A stretch of DNA of 64,000 bases, from the NCBI GenBank assembly GCA_910578815.1, contig CAJTSE010000010.1, positions 62,001 through 126,000 of the forward strand. The letters are read 5' to 3'. Shown here one piece after another: positions 15,617 through 24,428 of this stretch. Within the stretch, counting starts at the first letter, position 1. Each line of letters starts with the position of its first letter. The DNA comes from an uncultured Acetatifactor sp. Its GTDB lineage: Bacteria; Bacillota; Clostridia; Lachnospirales; Lachnospiraceae. The notes under the pieces are model-generated. The model did not search any database, was not told the DNA's origin, and worked only from the letters and a program-made list of their open reading frames with translations. The position numbers and the translations under genes are program-made.

Positions 15617-16765
15617 TCAGTTAAAAATCCAGTTCAAATAGGGCAGCAGTCTAATATCCGTGGCATACATCCCCTTCAACTGTAAACAGAAGTATGCGCA
15701 AAAAGCTGCGATCACTCCGGCGCAGCACAGCCAGCGCAGCCATCCCTGTTTCATCCCGGCCAAAAGCTCCGGCAGCAGAAAGACCTGGGAAATAATCATA
15801 TAATAGCCTATTCTGGATGTCTCCGGTATAAACGAACCGCAGCAATAGACCACCAATCCGAATACATTCAGAAAAAAGTAAAAACGATTCTGCCGGTGCT
15901 CCTTAATGTCCTGAAGACTTCGACGGTAACAGATCATACACAGCAGCAGCACACAAACGCACTTCAGTATATTCATCCACGAAAGCTGTCCGTTGTCAAA
16001 TTCAGAATCCCGGTAAAAAGGATAAAAGAAAAAGATCAGCTCCCTGTAAAAATCCCTGCAGAATACAAGACTGCACAGCAGCAATCCCCCCAGGCAATAA
16101 GACAGACGCTTCAGCCTGATCCCTGATACAAAATAGGCGGCCAGATATACCGGAATCACCAGCAAGACGGATTTATGAATAAACATACCTGCCAAAATCC
16201 ACAGAATAAACTTCCCGTATTCCTTACGCAGCACGTATTTCATAGAAAACAACGCCAGCGCCAAAGCAAAATAGTACCTGACGGAATTCAGGCTGTTAAA
16301 ATAAAAGCCTCCCGTCATCAGCAGGAACAGAGAAAAAGCAAAATGACGGCTCTGATCCCAAAGAGCCTTCACAAAAAAGAAAACCGTAGTCAGCGAAAAA
16401 AAGGCAAAGATGGAAACGTACTGTACCTTCCCTTCATCAAACACAATCTGAAAAAACCTGACAATGGAATTAAAACCAATCTCGGAAGAAACATGCCTCT
16501 CCTGAGAAATCAAACTAAAATTTTTAGTATACACCCAGTAGTCATTACCTACTGCAATTCTACATGCAGATACCCCCGCCAAAAGACAGTATACCGCAAA
16601 GGCCCCCACCCTGTTCCGGGCTTTCTGCCTGTCACAGCCTATCGTTACCCCCGGCCGCCTTCCTCCCCGAAGCGCAAGAGGGACATACTCTTCATTCCTG
16701 ACAAATAGACCCAGGAAGACAGTAATAACCGTCAAAAAAACATATACCAGCGCGCTACTTTCCAA
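15617..16765 (-). CDS. EpsG-family polysaccharide polymerase-like membrane protein
   Basis: This 382-aa polytopic protein has about ten membrane segments. The block CRIAVGNDYWVYTKNF followed by EIGFNSIVRFF is characteristic of EpsG, and the middle block YFNSLNSVRYYFALALALFSM followed by HKSVLLVIPVYL carries the conserved Arg and His of this family. EpsG-type proteins are the presumed Wzy-like polymerases that join repeat units at the outer membrane face in Gram-positive exopolysaccharide loci. The start overlaps the end of the upstream glycosyltransferase gene by 11 nt. No Wzx-type flippase is visible in the window, so it may lie further downstream. Confidence 0.85.
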   Translation of the reverse strand: MESSALVYVFLTVITVFLGLFVRNEEYVPLALRGGRRPGVTIGCDRQKARNRVGAFAVYCLLAGVSACRIAVGNDYWVYTKNFSLISQERHVSSEIGFNSIVRFFQIVFDEGKVQYVSIFAFFSLTTVFFFVKALWDQSRHFAFSLFLLMTGGFYFNSLNSVRYYFALALALFSMKYVLRKEYGKFILWILAGMFIHKSVLLVIPVYLAAYFVSGIRLKRLSYCLGGLLLCSLVFCRDFYRELIFFFYPFYRDSEFDNGQLSWMNILKCVCVLLLCMICYRRSLQDIKEHRQNRFYFFLNVFGLVVYCCGSFIPETSRIGYYMIISQVFLLPELLAGMKQGWLRWLCCAGVIAAFCAYFCLQLKGMYATDIRLLPYLNWIFN

Positions 16766-17540
16766 GCTTTCCCTCCTTCATTCCTTCCAGCATCCAGCCG
16801 TAGGCCTCACCGATACCGCTTTCACCGCATAGCTTCGCCTTGTGCACAAGAAGATAGCGCAGGGCCATCACCCGGTCCAGCCTGCCGTATAAATATCTGT
16901 AAAGTACTCCCCTGTCAAAGAAAAACTTTTTATGATAACCTGAAAACCAGGTGGATTCCCTGGGTTCCTCCCGTCCGATGGTTACGGGCGCAGTATAAAC
17001 CTTATACCCCTTACCCATGAATTCCTTTAAGAACAGACTGTCCTCCCCGCTGCTGTATTGTGCACCGCCGCCGAACAAAAGTGAAAAAGTGACACCGGAG
17101 GAAAGCAGACTGTCCCGCCTGACCGCAAAGCTGACGGCACCATACCTGCCGCAATTATACCAATGTACTCTTTTCCGTGCACCGATCTGATAGGTCTGTC
17201 GTTCCTCGTTTATCGTAACATTAAAAAGAATCATATCTGCGTCCTGATTCTTTTCAAATTCTTCTGAAATGACCCCGGCATACCCCGGCTCATAGACTAT
17301 ATCCTCATCGGAAAACAGGCAGATGTCCCCGTCTGCCCTCAGTATGGCTTCATTGCGGCTTCTTCCCACTCCCCGGTCAGGAAAAGAAAAAAACTGCACC
17401 CGATGCCCTCTGTATTCCATTTCCCTGCTTTCCAATCTGTCGCACTGGTTGATAATAACCGCGTCGGAATCCAGATTCATTTTTTCCGCTATTGTCTCAG
17501 GATTTTGGTTCATAACGGACGCAAGCACCTGAACCCTCAT
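16755..17540 (-). CDS. Family 2-type glycosyltransferase (short, atypical)
   Basis: This 261-aa protein differs from the other GT2 members because it lacks the PVYN opening and begins MRVQVLASVMNQNPETI. The core is recognisable: DRGVGRSRNEAILRADGDICLFSDEDIVYEPGY supplies the Asp-rich metal motif, and GGGAQYSSGEDSLFLKEFMGKGY the GED acceptor-site motif. It is similar in style to short bacterial GT2 enzymes that decorate repeat units. There are no membrane anchors. It follows the Wzz-like gene by 64 nt and overlaps the polymerase gene. Confidence 0.85.
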   Translation of the reverse strand: MRVQVLASVMNQNPETIAEKMNLDSDAVIINQCDRLESREMEYRGHRVQFFSFPDRGVGRSRNEAILRADGDICLFSDEDIVYEPGYAGVISEEFEKNQDADMILFNVTINEERQTYQIGARKRVHWYNCGRYGAVSFAVRRDSLLSSGVTFSLLFGGGAQYSSGEDSLFLKEFMGKGYKVYTAPVTIGREEPRESTWFSGYHKKFFFDRGVLYRYLYGRLDRVMALRYLLVHKAKLCGESGIGEAYGWMLEGMKEGKLGK

Positions 17541-17604
17541 ATTCTACACCCCTTGTCAGCATTATCGAACATACATTACACATGGCGAAACAATTACTCA
17601 ATTA

Positions 17605-18675
17605 CTAAAAATTCTTGAGCTCACCACGTAAGCCATAATACCATTTTATCAATAGCTCATCCGCCTCCAGTAAAATAACAGACGTTACTTCGCAATCCTG
17701 CTGTGCCAGAAATTCCAGAACATATTCCAGCCGTTTTCCTGCATGGGCTCCCGCTTTTACTGCCAGCAGCACTCCGTCTGCTGCCTTAAGCTTGTCCACT
17801 GCTTCCGGGCAGAGCATAAGCGAAGGAACAACAAACCAGTTTGTACTTTCTGCCTCTGTACCTTCGCAAATCCTTCTTAGGACATCTGCCGCCTCCGTGG
17901 GATCGCATTCCTCCTGAACTGTACAGATCGCCGCCTGCTTTCTTCCTGCAAATAAATGACATATGTTCTCTTTTAACTCTCTGCTTTTCAATGTTCCAGC
18001 CGTTTTCAGACCGTATCGTTGCCTTATGACAGCTGGAATCCAGATGCTGTCGTCCCCAAGCTCCTTTAAAAGCAGTATGACAACGGTAAAAAAGAAGGTC
18101 AATACCGTTCCGAGAACGGCTGCCCTGCCTACCCGCAGGTCCGGCAGCACTTCCTCTGTCTCCTTGTGATCTATCACACGGATGTCCTTGATCTCACTGA
18201 TCCCTTTGGAAAAATCCTGGATCAGCGCCTCTTCTACCGCTTTGGCTATAGCAGAACTCTTATCTGCATCCTCTGTAATCACAACGGCAGAGGGTACTCG
18301 CCAGTCCGACTCCATGTCACCCTGAATAGATTCGCCCAGCTCTTCAAAACCCAGCCCCTCATAGCCGCTTCCCGTCAACCGCTTTTTCACAAAGCTCAAA
18401 AATTCTTCCGTGTGCAAATAAGTATTCCAGGTATAGGAATTAATCATCACTAAATTAGTATCCTTGGGGTCAACTCCATATTCAATACGGTAAACCGACA
18501 CAGTCCGGTACTCTTTTCCATCCCGCAGCAGAATATTATCCAGGCAATATATCCCAGTTACAATCAACATTCCCGCCAATGTAACGGCTGCTATTTTTCC
18601 CCACTGCCTTATCATGCGCAGCACAGTCAGCCGCAGGTCAAAGGGTTCCTTTCCGTAGCTTCCTTCAAACATCAT
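17605..18675 (-). CDS. Wzz-like chain-length protein fused to a degenerate BY-kinase domain
   Basis: This 356-aa protein has a first membrane segment near residues 30-45 (IAAVTLAGMLIVTGIYCL), an extracytoplasmic Wzz-type region to about 185, a second membrane segment near 190-207 and a cytoplasmic tail of about 145 residues. The tail follows the order of bacterial tyrosine kinases: AICTVQEECDPTEAADVL, then VVPSLMLCPEAVDKL and ADGVLLAVKAGAHAGKRLE, which in active kinases is the DGVILVV-type strand. It lacks Walker A (GxxGxGKS), Walker A' and the Asp motif, and the usual C-terminal tyrosine cluster is reduced to YYG. A pseudokinase that only sets polymer length or docks a partner is likely. Confidence 0.8.
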   Translation of the reverse strand: MMFEGSYGKEPFDLRLTVLRMIRQWGKIAAVTLAGMLIVTGIYCLDNILLRDGKEYRTVSVYRIEYGVDPKDTNLVMINSYTWNTYLHTEEFLSFVKKRLTGSGYEGLGFEELGESIQGDMESDWRVPSAVVITEDADKSSAIAKAVEEALIQDFSKGISEIKDIRVIDHKETEEVLPDLRVGRAAVLGTVLTFFFTVVILLLKELGDDSIWIPAVIRQRYGLKTAGTLKSRELKENICHLFAGRKQAAICTVQEECDPTEAADVLRRICEGTEAESTNWFVVPSLMLCPEAVDKLKAADGVLLAVKAGAHAGKRLEYVLEFLAQQDCEVTSVILLEADELLIKWYYGLRGELKNF

Positions 18676-18695
18676 TCACTCCTTCTCTATTGCAA

Positions 18696-20156
18696 TTACG
18701 GCTTTTGTTCCGTAGAGACCTTTTCCCGCCTCTCCTTTTCTTCCCGCAGAGCCGTGATCTGTTCCGCCTCTACGCCCTCCGTGCTATCCGGCCAGAACAA
18801 AACCTTCAGCGTAAGCATCATCAGCTTTAAATCCAGCCAGGTAGAATAATTCTCAATATAGGTAAGATCCAGCTTCAGCTTATCATAAGGACTGGTGTTA
18901 TACTTCCCATATACCTGTGCAAATCCTGCAAGTCCGGCCTTCACCTTCATTCGAAATACAAATTCCGGCATTACCTCAAGGTATTGGGAAATAATCTCAG
19001 GCCGCTCCGGCCTGGGGCCAATGAAGGACATATCCCCCTTAAGAATATTGAACAGCTGCGGCAGCTCATCAATTCTGCACTTTCTGATAAACCTTCCTAC
19101 AGGAGTGATACGGTTGTCGTTTTTCTTCGCCAGCCTGGCCACGCCGTCTTTCTCCGCATCTGTCCTCATACTGCGGAATTTTAAGATATGAAATTCCCGC
19201 TGGTTCAAGGTGCATCTCACCTGCTTATACAAAACCGGACCGCCATCATACAACTTGACAGCTATGGCTGTAATCAGCATAAAAGGTGAGGCAATGACCA
19301 GCAGCAGCAAGGAACAGACAATATCTATCAGTCTTTTGAAAAAGCGTTGCTCCATGGTAAGGCTGTACTCTCTGGTCAACAGCATGGGACTGTCAAATAC
19401 ATGCAGTTCTTCCGCGCCCATAAGAATAACATCCGTAATCTTAGGCATTAGATATACACGAATAGAGCGTCCGTAGCAGAATTTCAGCAACGGCCCCCTT
19501 TCTTCTACGGAAATGTCCCCCAAAACTACCGCATTGCACTCATCGCTTTCATAAGCCTCCATGATTTTATTACATAACACTCGAAATTCTTCTTTTACAT
19601 GGATGCTTTTTGTAATAACATACTTATCCTTCCGCCGCTCAAATTTATTATAAATTTCATCCACCGGACGGTCTCCGTGAATGAGAAGAAGCTTTCTTGG
19701 CGGAAAAATATGTTTATATATCATATTGGCAATATTGATATAAACAATCACCAGCGCCGCCTGCTGAACCATCATAATCAGAAATACTTCCAGAGAAAAA
19801 AGCGCTCTTGCCATCAGGGACAGCTGCAGATAGATAATAATATTTGCCAGCAGGGTAGACAGTACCTGCGAAAATACGATCTCCGCGTTTTTCTGATAAC
19901 CCAGGCGAATACTTCCGTAGGTGGCGGATAAAAACAGCAGCACTACCGTATAAAGTCCGACCTCGGCAAACACACCTCTCGACCACATATTACTCAGGTC
20001 TTCCACCAGGTTCAGCCGGAAATAAGTCAGCCAATGATAATAGAAAACGGCAACCTCCAAAGCAAGGCAGAGGCCTACAAGCCCCAGGTTTATCAACCGT
20101 TTAAACGTTTCCCGTGTCCTTATTCTTTTTTCGTTGGTACGTTTATTTACAGACAT
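18696..20156 (-). CDS. Polyprenyl-phosphate sugar-1-phosphate transferase (initiating transferase, WcaJ/EpsE type)
   Basis: This 486-aa enzyme has four N-terminal membrane segments (residues about 20-160), a regulatory Rossmann-like stretch, one more membrane helix near 285-305 and the bacterial sugar transferase domain. The latter shows GGPVLYKQVR, FRSMRTDAEKDGVARLAKKND, GRFIRKCRIDELPQLFNIL, GPRPERPE and KAGLAGFAQVYGKYNTS. It attaches the first sugar phosphate to undecaprenyl phosphate and so commits precursors to this polymer. It is 20 nt upstream of the Wzz-like gene, the classic order for an initiating enzyme and its length regulator. The donor sugar cannot be read from sequence. Confidence 0.92.
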   Translation of the reverse strand: MSVNKRTNEKRIRTRETFKRLINLGLVGLCLALEVAVFYYHWLTYFRLNLVEDLSNMWSRGVFAEVGLYTVVLLFLSATYGSIRLGYQKNAEIVFSQVLSTLLANIIIYLQLSLMARALFSLEVFLIMMVQQAALVIVYINIANMIYKHIFPPRKLLLIHGDRPVDEIYNKFERRKDKYVITKSIHVKEEFRVLCNKIMEAYESDECNAVVLGDISVEERGPLLKFCYGRSIRVYLMPKITDVILMGAEELHVFDSPMLLTREYSLTMEQRFFKRLIDIVCSLLLLVIASPFMLITAIAVKLYDGGPVLYKQVRCTLNQREFHILKFRSMRTDAEKDGVARLAKKNDNRITPVGRFIRKCRIDELPQLFNILKGDMSFIGPRPERPEIISQYLEVMPEFVFRMKVKAGLAGFAQVYGKYNTSPYDKLKLDLTYIENYSTWLDLKLMMLTLKVLFWPDSTEGVEAEQITALREEKERREKVSTEQKP

Positions 20157-20203
20157 ATTCCTTCACCCGTGTTCATTATAGCTTATTTTATCGGCGGCTG
20201 CGG

Positions 20204-20962
20204 TTACACTCTACGCTTTACCGCCCTCACCGCCCAAAAACAGAAGTGCCAGGCACTGTTTAGAATTCCCATGCCCTCTGCCTTCCGGTATAGATTCCAA
20301 ATACGTCTCATGGCCTCCAGCTTATTGGAAGATAAGGTTTTGCCTGCCCTGCGGTACTTTACCAGATTCTCATCCAGTCCATATGCCGTATAGCCGTTCC
20401 GAAGTATTTTCCACCAAAGCGCGGTGTCCTCACTTTTTATGATAGGCATTTCCAGCAGGCTCTTTTCTATTTTTGCCGTGTCAAACATTACCGTTGTCGT
20501 AAATATCGTTGTATTTTTTAAAGCCTGTCTGTAGCCAAGTGTCTCCGGCACCCGAACCACCTTTCCCGTCCCGCTGCCGTTTTCATTAACAAATTCATAT
20601 CCGGTAAAGGCGAACGCCGCGTCTTTCTCCTTCATAAAGGCCAGCTCCCGCTCCAGCTTCTCAGGCACCCATAAATCATCCGCGTCCAGATAGGCAATAT
20701 ACCGTCCTGCCGCTTCTGCCAATCCTCTGTTCCTGGCACGGGCTGCCCCCATATTTTCCGGCTGCCGGATGAGCCGGATCCGGTTTTCACCGTTTGCTTC
20801 TATATATTCTTCGATTGTGGATACGGTTTTATCGCTGCTTTTATCCTCCACCAGCAAAAGCTCCCAGCAGGGGTATGTCTGGGCCCTCACACAATCCATG
20901 GTCTCTTTTATAAACCGTTCCGCATTATATACAGGTACGATAATACTGACCAACTCGTCCAA
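20204..20962 (-). CDS. Family 2 glycosyltransferase
   Basis: This 252-aa protein is close to the WcaA/capsule GT2 group: PVYNAERFIKETMDCVRAQ, LLVEDKSSDKT, NMGAARARNRGL and YLDADDLWVPEKLERE with the DxD-type motif. After the catalytic domain, KSEDTALWWKILRNGYTAYGL supplies the acceptor-side motif. A KTLSSNKLEAMRRIWNLYRK segment ends the protein, with only a weakly hydrophobic tail. It is 10 nt downstream of the 20973 gene and 47 nt upstream of the initiating transferase, within one operon. Confidence 0.9.
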   Translation of the reverse strand: MDELVSIIVPVYNAERFIKETMDCVRAQTYPCWELLLVEDKSSDKTVSTIEEYIEANGENRIRLIRQPENMGAARARNRGLAEAAGRYIAYLDADDLWVPEKLERELAFMKEKDAAFAFTGYEFVNENGSGTGKVVRVPETLGYRQALKNTTIFTTTVMFDTAKIEKSLLEMPIIKSEDTALWWKILRNGYTAYGLDENLVKYRRAGKTLSSNKLEAMRRIWNLYRKAEGMGILNSAWHFCFWAVRAVKRRV

Positions 20963-20972
20963 AATAGCTTCC

Positions 20973-21794
20973 TCACCTTATCAGCAAATAATATTCACCC
21001 AGCTTTTCCGACCGTACACCCAGCATATCTTCAAAGCTTTGTATCATCTCAGCAGGCTTGTCTCCAGGTAAAAGGATACAGTTGACCTCAGAAGCTGCCA
21101 GCGCTTCGGCACAATACAAAACTGGTACAGTCTCCGTCCCCGGTGCCGATTCGATCCACAGATACAGATCCCGAAAACCGCCGGGATAAGATTCATAAGA
21201 ATAGGCCGTCAGATCCGTGTCCCACATGTCTCTTCCATACAGGAGCAAAATTCCTGCGTCATATGCCCTGGCATACTCCAGTAGCTCTCGCGGAGCCCAA
21301 AGGCAGACCTGCTTTCCCTGCAGCCGTTCCTGCAATTCTTCAAAAATCATTTCCGCCTTCTGGCGCTCCTGCACTTCTCCCTGCCTTCCGCACCCATCCC
21401 AGGGCTTTCTGCCCATCCCGCCGCAAAAAATCAATCCTGCGGCCAGCAATGCCACTGCGGCCGCCTGCCTTTTGCGGCTGCCACCGGAAGACTCCTGCAG
21501 GAAATCCGTCAAAAACAGCGTAACGGCAAATCCTGTCAATGCCGTCATCGGCACAAGGCTCCATATCCACTTATAGTCATAAAACCTTGTCTGATACAAC
21601 TCCAGCAGCGCTGCCGTCACCGGAAGAATACAGCAAATCAAAGCCGCTGTAGTATAGATCAGAAGCCCCTTCTGCCTCACCCTCTTATAATATATCCATA
21701 AAAACAGCAGAGAAATCAATAATGCAGCCGGCAATTTCCCTGCATTGGCAAAAGAAAGCCAGCCGGCCCAGGCATTTTTAACAAGCTCCGCCAT
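20973..21794 (-). CDS. Membrane protein with soluble C-terminal domain, polysaccharide locus, unknown
   Basis: This protein of about 273 aa has four or five hydrophobic segments in the first 130 residues (ALLISLLFLWIYY; GLLIYTTAALICCILPV; LVPMTALTGFAVTLFL; AAAVALLAAGLIFCGG), then a soluble C-terminal part with WAPRELLEYARAYDAGI and LLYGRDMWDTDL. ATG 21794 is preferred because GGAAGGAGG ends 6 nt before it. ATG 21800 touches that site. It overlaps the upstream membrane-protein gene by 17 nt in another frame. Its N-terminus begins in the middle of a membrane domain, as if it were the second half of a larger polytopic glycan-related protein. I cannot assign a function. Confidence 0.65.
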   Translation of the reverse strand: MAELVKNAWAGWLSFANAGKLPAALLISLLFLWIYYKRVRQKGLLIYTTAALICCILPVTAALLELYQTRFYDYKWIWSLVPMTALTGFAVTLFLTDFLQESSGGSRKRQAAAVALLAAGLIFCGGMGRKPWDGCGRQGEVQERQKAEMIFEELQERLQGKQVCLWAPRELLEYARAYDAGILLLYGRDMWDTDLTAYSYESYPGGFRDLYLWIESAPGTETVPVLYCAEALAASEVNCILLPGDKPAEMIQSFEDMLGVRSEKLGEYYLLIR

Positions 21795-22734
21795 CGGCAT
21801 CCTCCTTCCCTGCTCCCCGCCTTAAGCGGCCGGCCAGCAGCATTCCCAATATGGTCAGCAGGCAGACCCCCATGCCGTACAGCGTCCAGACAATACAAGC
21901 CTCTGCCAGCACGCACAGCAAAAGACAAAGATACTTTCTCCGCAGACAGCAGGATACCGCATAAGGGATCAGCACTGCGTTTCTTATCGTGACGCCCCTC
22001 CATCCGGTAAAAATAAGTCCGAATCCGTCCATGCCGTATCCATAGCTTCCTATCCAGATCAAAAAGGCCACTGCCGCCAAAAAACAAAGCTGTCTGCTCC
22101 TGTTCTCCGGGAACAGACCTTCAGCCAGGCAGCCATATGCTCCATAGCAGCAAAGCAAGGTAACCACCGGAATCACATACAGCACCAGCACATCGGGAGT
22201 TATATGAAATATGCTGCTGACGGCGGCATACAGCATAGGCAGGCACAGAATCTGAATTCTGGAAGGAAGCCCCTCCGCATACGGCTGTCCGGTCAGCGGA
22301 TTCACCTGATAGGCACTGTTGGTCTGCAGAAAGCTCCTCACGGTCTCCACTGTCATGTCTCCCTTTGTATACACATTCTTCCCTATCAGCATAAAAAGGA
22401 CTTGAGTAAGTACAAGAAAAACAAACAGAAGCAGCAAAAACTTTTCATTCCTCGAATAAGGATGTTTCCTATTCCGGTCCACCCCGTGGTCTGCGGACTT
22501 GCTGCGGTGAAATGCCCACAAGCAGAGTAATGCGGCAGCCGACAGCACCCCAAGTACGCCAAATATCATCGAACATACGGAAATCGGTCTGTGGAAAAAC
22601 ACGCCAAACAGATGGGCCGCTTCCGCCGCCCCGATTACCATAATAAAAAACAATATCATCATATCCGCAAAAGAATCATTTTTTTGCATTACATTCCTAC
22701 TCTCATCTAAACCGGAAAGCTCCTGCTTTCGCAT
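21778..22734 (-). CDS. Polytopic membrane protein, polysaccharide locus, unknown
   Basis: This 318-aa protein has about eight hydrophobic segments. Between segments 3 and 4 is an extracytoplasmic stretch NVYTKGDMTVETVRSFLQTN followed by YQVNPLTGQPY, reminiscent of the large uncharacterised polytopic proteins (DUF6077-like) seen in Clostridia polysaccharide loci. That family name is from memory and untested here. The start may be ATG 22734 or the ATG at 22689 (MQKNDSFAD), which has AGGA 5 nt upstream. It is the first gene of the operon running toward 9.5 kb. With the following gene it would total about 590 aa, so the pair may be one function split in two. Confidence 0.65.
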   Translation of the reverse strand: MRKQELSGLDESRNVMQKNDSFADMMILFFIMVIGAAEAAHLFGVFFHRPISVCSMIFGVLGVLSAAALLCLWAFHRSKSADHGVDRNRKHPYSRNEKFLLLLFVFLVLTQVLFMLIGKNVYTKGDMTVETVRSFLQTNSAYQVNPLTGQPYAEGLPSRIQILCLPMLYAAVSSIFHITPDVLVLYVIPVVTLLCCYGAYGCLAEGLFPENRSRQLCFLAAVAFLIWIGSYGYGMDGFGLIFTGWRGVTIRNAVLIPYAVSCCLRRKYLCLLLCVLAEACIVWTLYGMGVCLLTILGMLLAGRLRRGAGKEDADGGAC

Positions 22735-22842
22735 TCTCTGTTTAACTTCGCCAAACGCTTTCCCGTTATTAGGCGCTCATTGCGCTTATTACATCTTCTT
22801 ATTAACGCTCATTATATCATAACTCCCAAATCCACACAAGCA

Positions 22843-22875
22843 AAAGCAGCCAGCATATACCCCTCTGACTGCTTT
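22843..22875 (-). terminator. Likely terminator after the Spo0A-C-like gene
   Basis: On the minus strand AAAGCAGTC pairs with GGCTGCTTT (one G-U pair) around a 15-nt loop, followed by a short T-run. It separates the Spo0A-C-like gene from the polysaccharide operon. The interval 22735-22842 otherwise shows short GCGCTC/GAGCGC-like repeats only. Confidence 0.5.
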
Positions 22876-22931
22876 ATTGTTCTAACAAAAGAATTTTGCT
22901 GTTGCCAGTTTACTCGGTTCTTCGTACAGTC

Positions 22932-23309
22932 CTACATTGCATTTATATCCAGACGAACTTTGTCTGCAATACGCGCAATGTATTCACTGTTTGTCGGTCT
23001 GGTTCTTCCTGTCCTTGCGGAATATCCAAACATCTTTTCAAAAGTCGCCGCATTTCCCCTGGCCCACGATACTTCAATGGCATTCCGAATTGCACGCTCA
23101 ACCTTTTGTTCCGTCGTTTTAAAACGCCTTGCTATTGTTGGATACAGCAGCTTTGTTACACTGCTGACCACCTCCATATCTCTTCCGGACAATAATATTG
23201 CATCCCTCAGATAGTGGTAGCCTTTTAAGTGTGCGGGAACCCCCACATCCAGCATAACATCAGTAATATACCTTTCCAGTTCACAATCTTTTACGGTGCA
23301 AATATTCAC
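22932..23309 (-). CDS. Stand-alone Spo0A-type DNA-binding effector domain
   Basis: This 125-aa protein corresponds to the C-terminal effector half of Spo0A with no phosphoreceiver domain. ITDVMLDVGVPAHLKGYHYLRDAI is the typical start of the effector domain. TKLLYPTIARRF, VERAIRNAIEVSW and YSARTGRTRPTNSEYIARIAD follow the recognition-helix and C-terminal regions. Translation starts at GTG 23309, with AAGGGGAG 5 nt upstream. Without a receiver it cannot be switched by phosphorylation and would bind 0A-like boxes constitutively or as a competitor of full-length Spo0A. It forms a single-gene unit between two glycan gene groups, so it may regulate this locus. Confidence 0.88.
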   Translation of the reverse strand: MNICTVKDCELERYITDVMLDVGVPAHLKGYHYLRDAILLSGRDMEVVSSVTKLLYPTIARRFKTTEQKVERAIRNAIEVSWARGNAATFEKMFGYSARTGRTRPTNSEYIARIADKVRLDINAM

Positions 23310-23421
23310 TCGATCTCCCCTTTCTTGTGCCAGTCTACAATCTTCTTTTGCAAGAACGACTATATATTATCACATTTATAGACACACGTGAATATCTTCT
23401 CCGTTAAGAAACTGTTAAGAT

Positions 23422-24351
23422 TTATATTTTTTCTCTAATTAGATAGATGGGGCGTCTCTTGACCTCCATGTAAGTCTTTGCAAGATACTGTCCCAAAATT
23501 CCTGTACAAAAAAACTGTACACCGCTCAAAAACAGCATTATACATACCAGAGAAGGCCAGCCTGACACAGGATCACCAAAAATCAGCTTTCGTACGATGA
23601 TAAAAATAATCATGACAAAGGCCAGCAGGCAAAACAGTACACCGGCTACGGCGGCAATCATCAGCGGCACTGTGGAAAATGCCGTAATTCCGTCCAGCGA
23701 GTACAAAAACAGCTTCCAAAAGCTCCACTTGGTTTCTCCCCGGACGCGCTCCACATTTTCATATTCCATCCATTTGGTTCGAAATCCCACCCATCCGAAA
23801 ATTCCCTTTGTAAAACGGTTATATTCCTGCATAGAAAGGACCGCATCCGCCATCTGTCTGGTCATCAGCCTGTAGTCTCTGGCTCCGTCCATAATTTCCG
23901 TTTTGGATATTTTTTTCATCAGCTTATAAAACAGCCTGGCAAACAAACTTCTGATCGGCGGCTCACCCTTGCGGCTCACTCTCCTGGTTGCCACAGAGTC
24001 ATAGCCTTGTTCCAGCCAAGAGTACATTTCCGGCAGCAGAGAAGGCGGGTCCTGAAGATCCACATCCATCAGCACCAGCCAGTCGCCCTCGGAATGCTCA
24101 AGTCCCGCATATATGGCGGCTTCCTTACCAAAGTTTCTGGAAAAGGACAATAAATGCACACGCTCATCCTTCTCCCGAAGCTTTTTTACCGCCTCCGCCG
24201 TCTTGTCCCTGGATCCGTCATCTATATAGAGTATCTCCATGTCTACGCCCTTTTCCCGAAAAAAGGAATCGTTCTTTATCAGTTCCTCATAAAAAGGCAT
24301 AATATTTTCTTCCTCATTATAGCAAGGAACTATCACACTTAACAGACTCAT
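23422..24351 (-). CDS. GtrB/DPM1-like polyprenyl-phosphate glycosyltransferase
   Basis: This 309-aa protein has a GT2 domain opening PCYNEEENIMPFYEEL, LYIDDGSRDKT, SRNFGKEAAIYAGLEH and LMDVDLQDPPSLLPEM, then two C-terminal membrane segments near residues 228-258 and 270-292 and the ending GQYLAKTYMEVKRRPIYLI. This is the GtrB/YfdH/CsbB arrangement, in which a nucleotide sugar is transferred to undecaprenyl phosphate to feed extracytoplasmic glycosylation by a GT-C enzyme. GGTGAGG precedes the ATG. It sits 77 nt downstream of the hybrid kinase gene and may be read from the kinase promoter. Confidence 0.9.
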   Translation of the reverse strand: MSLLSVIVPCYNEEENIMPFYEELIKNDSFFREKGVDMEILYIDDGSRDKTAEAVKKLREKDERVHLLSFSRNFGKEAAIYAGLEHSEGDWLVLMDVDLQDPPSLLPEMYSWLEQGYDSVATRRVSRKGEPPIRSLFARLFYKLMKKISKTEIMDGARDYRLMTRQMADAVLSMQEYNRFTKGIFGWVGFRTKWMEYENVERVRGETKWSFWKLFLYSLDGITAFSTVPLMIAAVAGVLFCLLAFVMIIFIIVRKLIFGDPVSGWPSLVCIMLFLSGVQFFCTGILGQYLAKTYMEVKRRPIYLIREKI

Positions 24352-24428
24352 CTTACCTCACCTGAATCCTTTCTTCAAAATACAACGCGTATACTCTTGA
24401 GAACGCACGCACTCAGAAGCGCACATGC

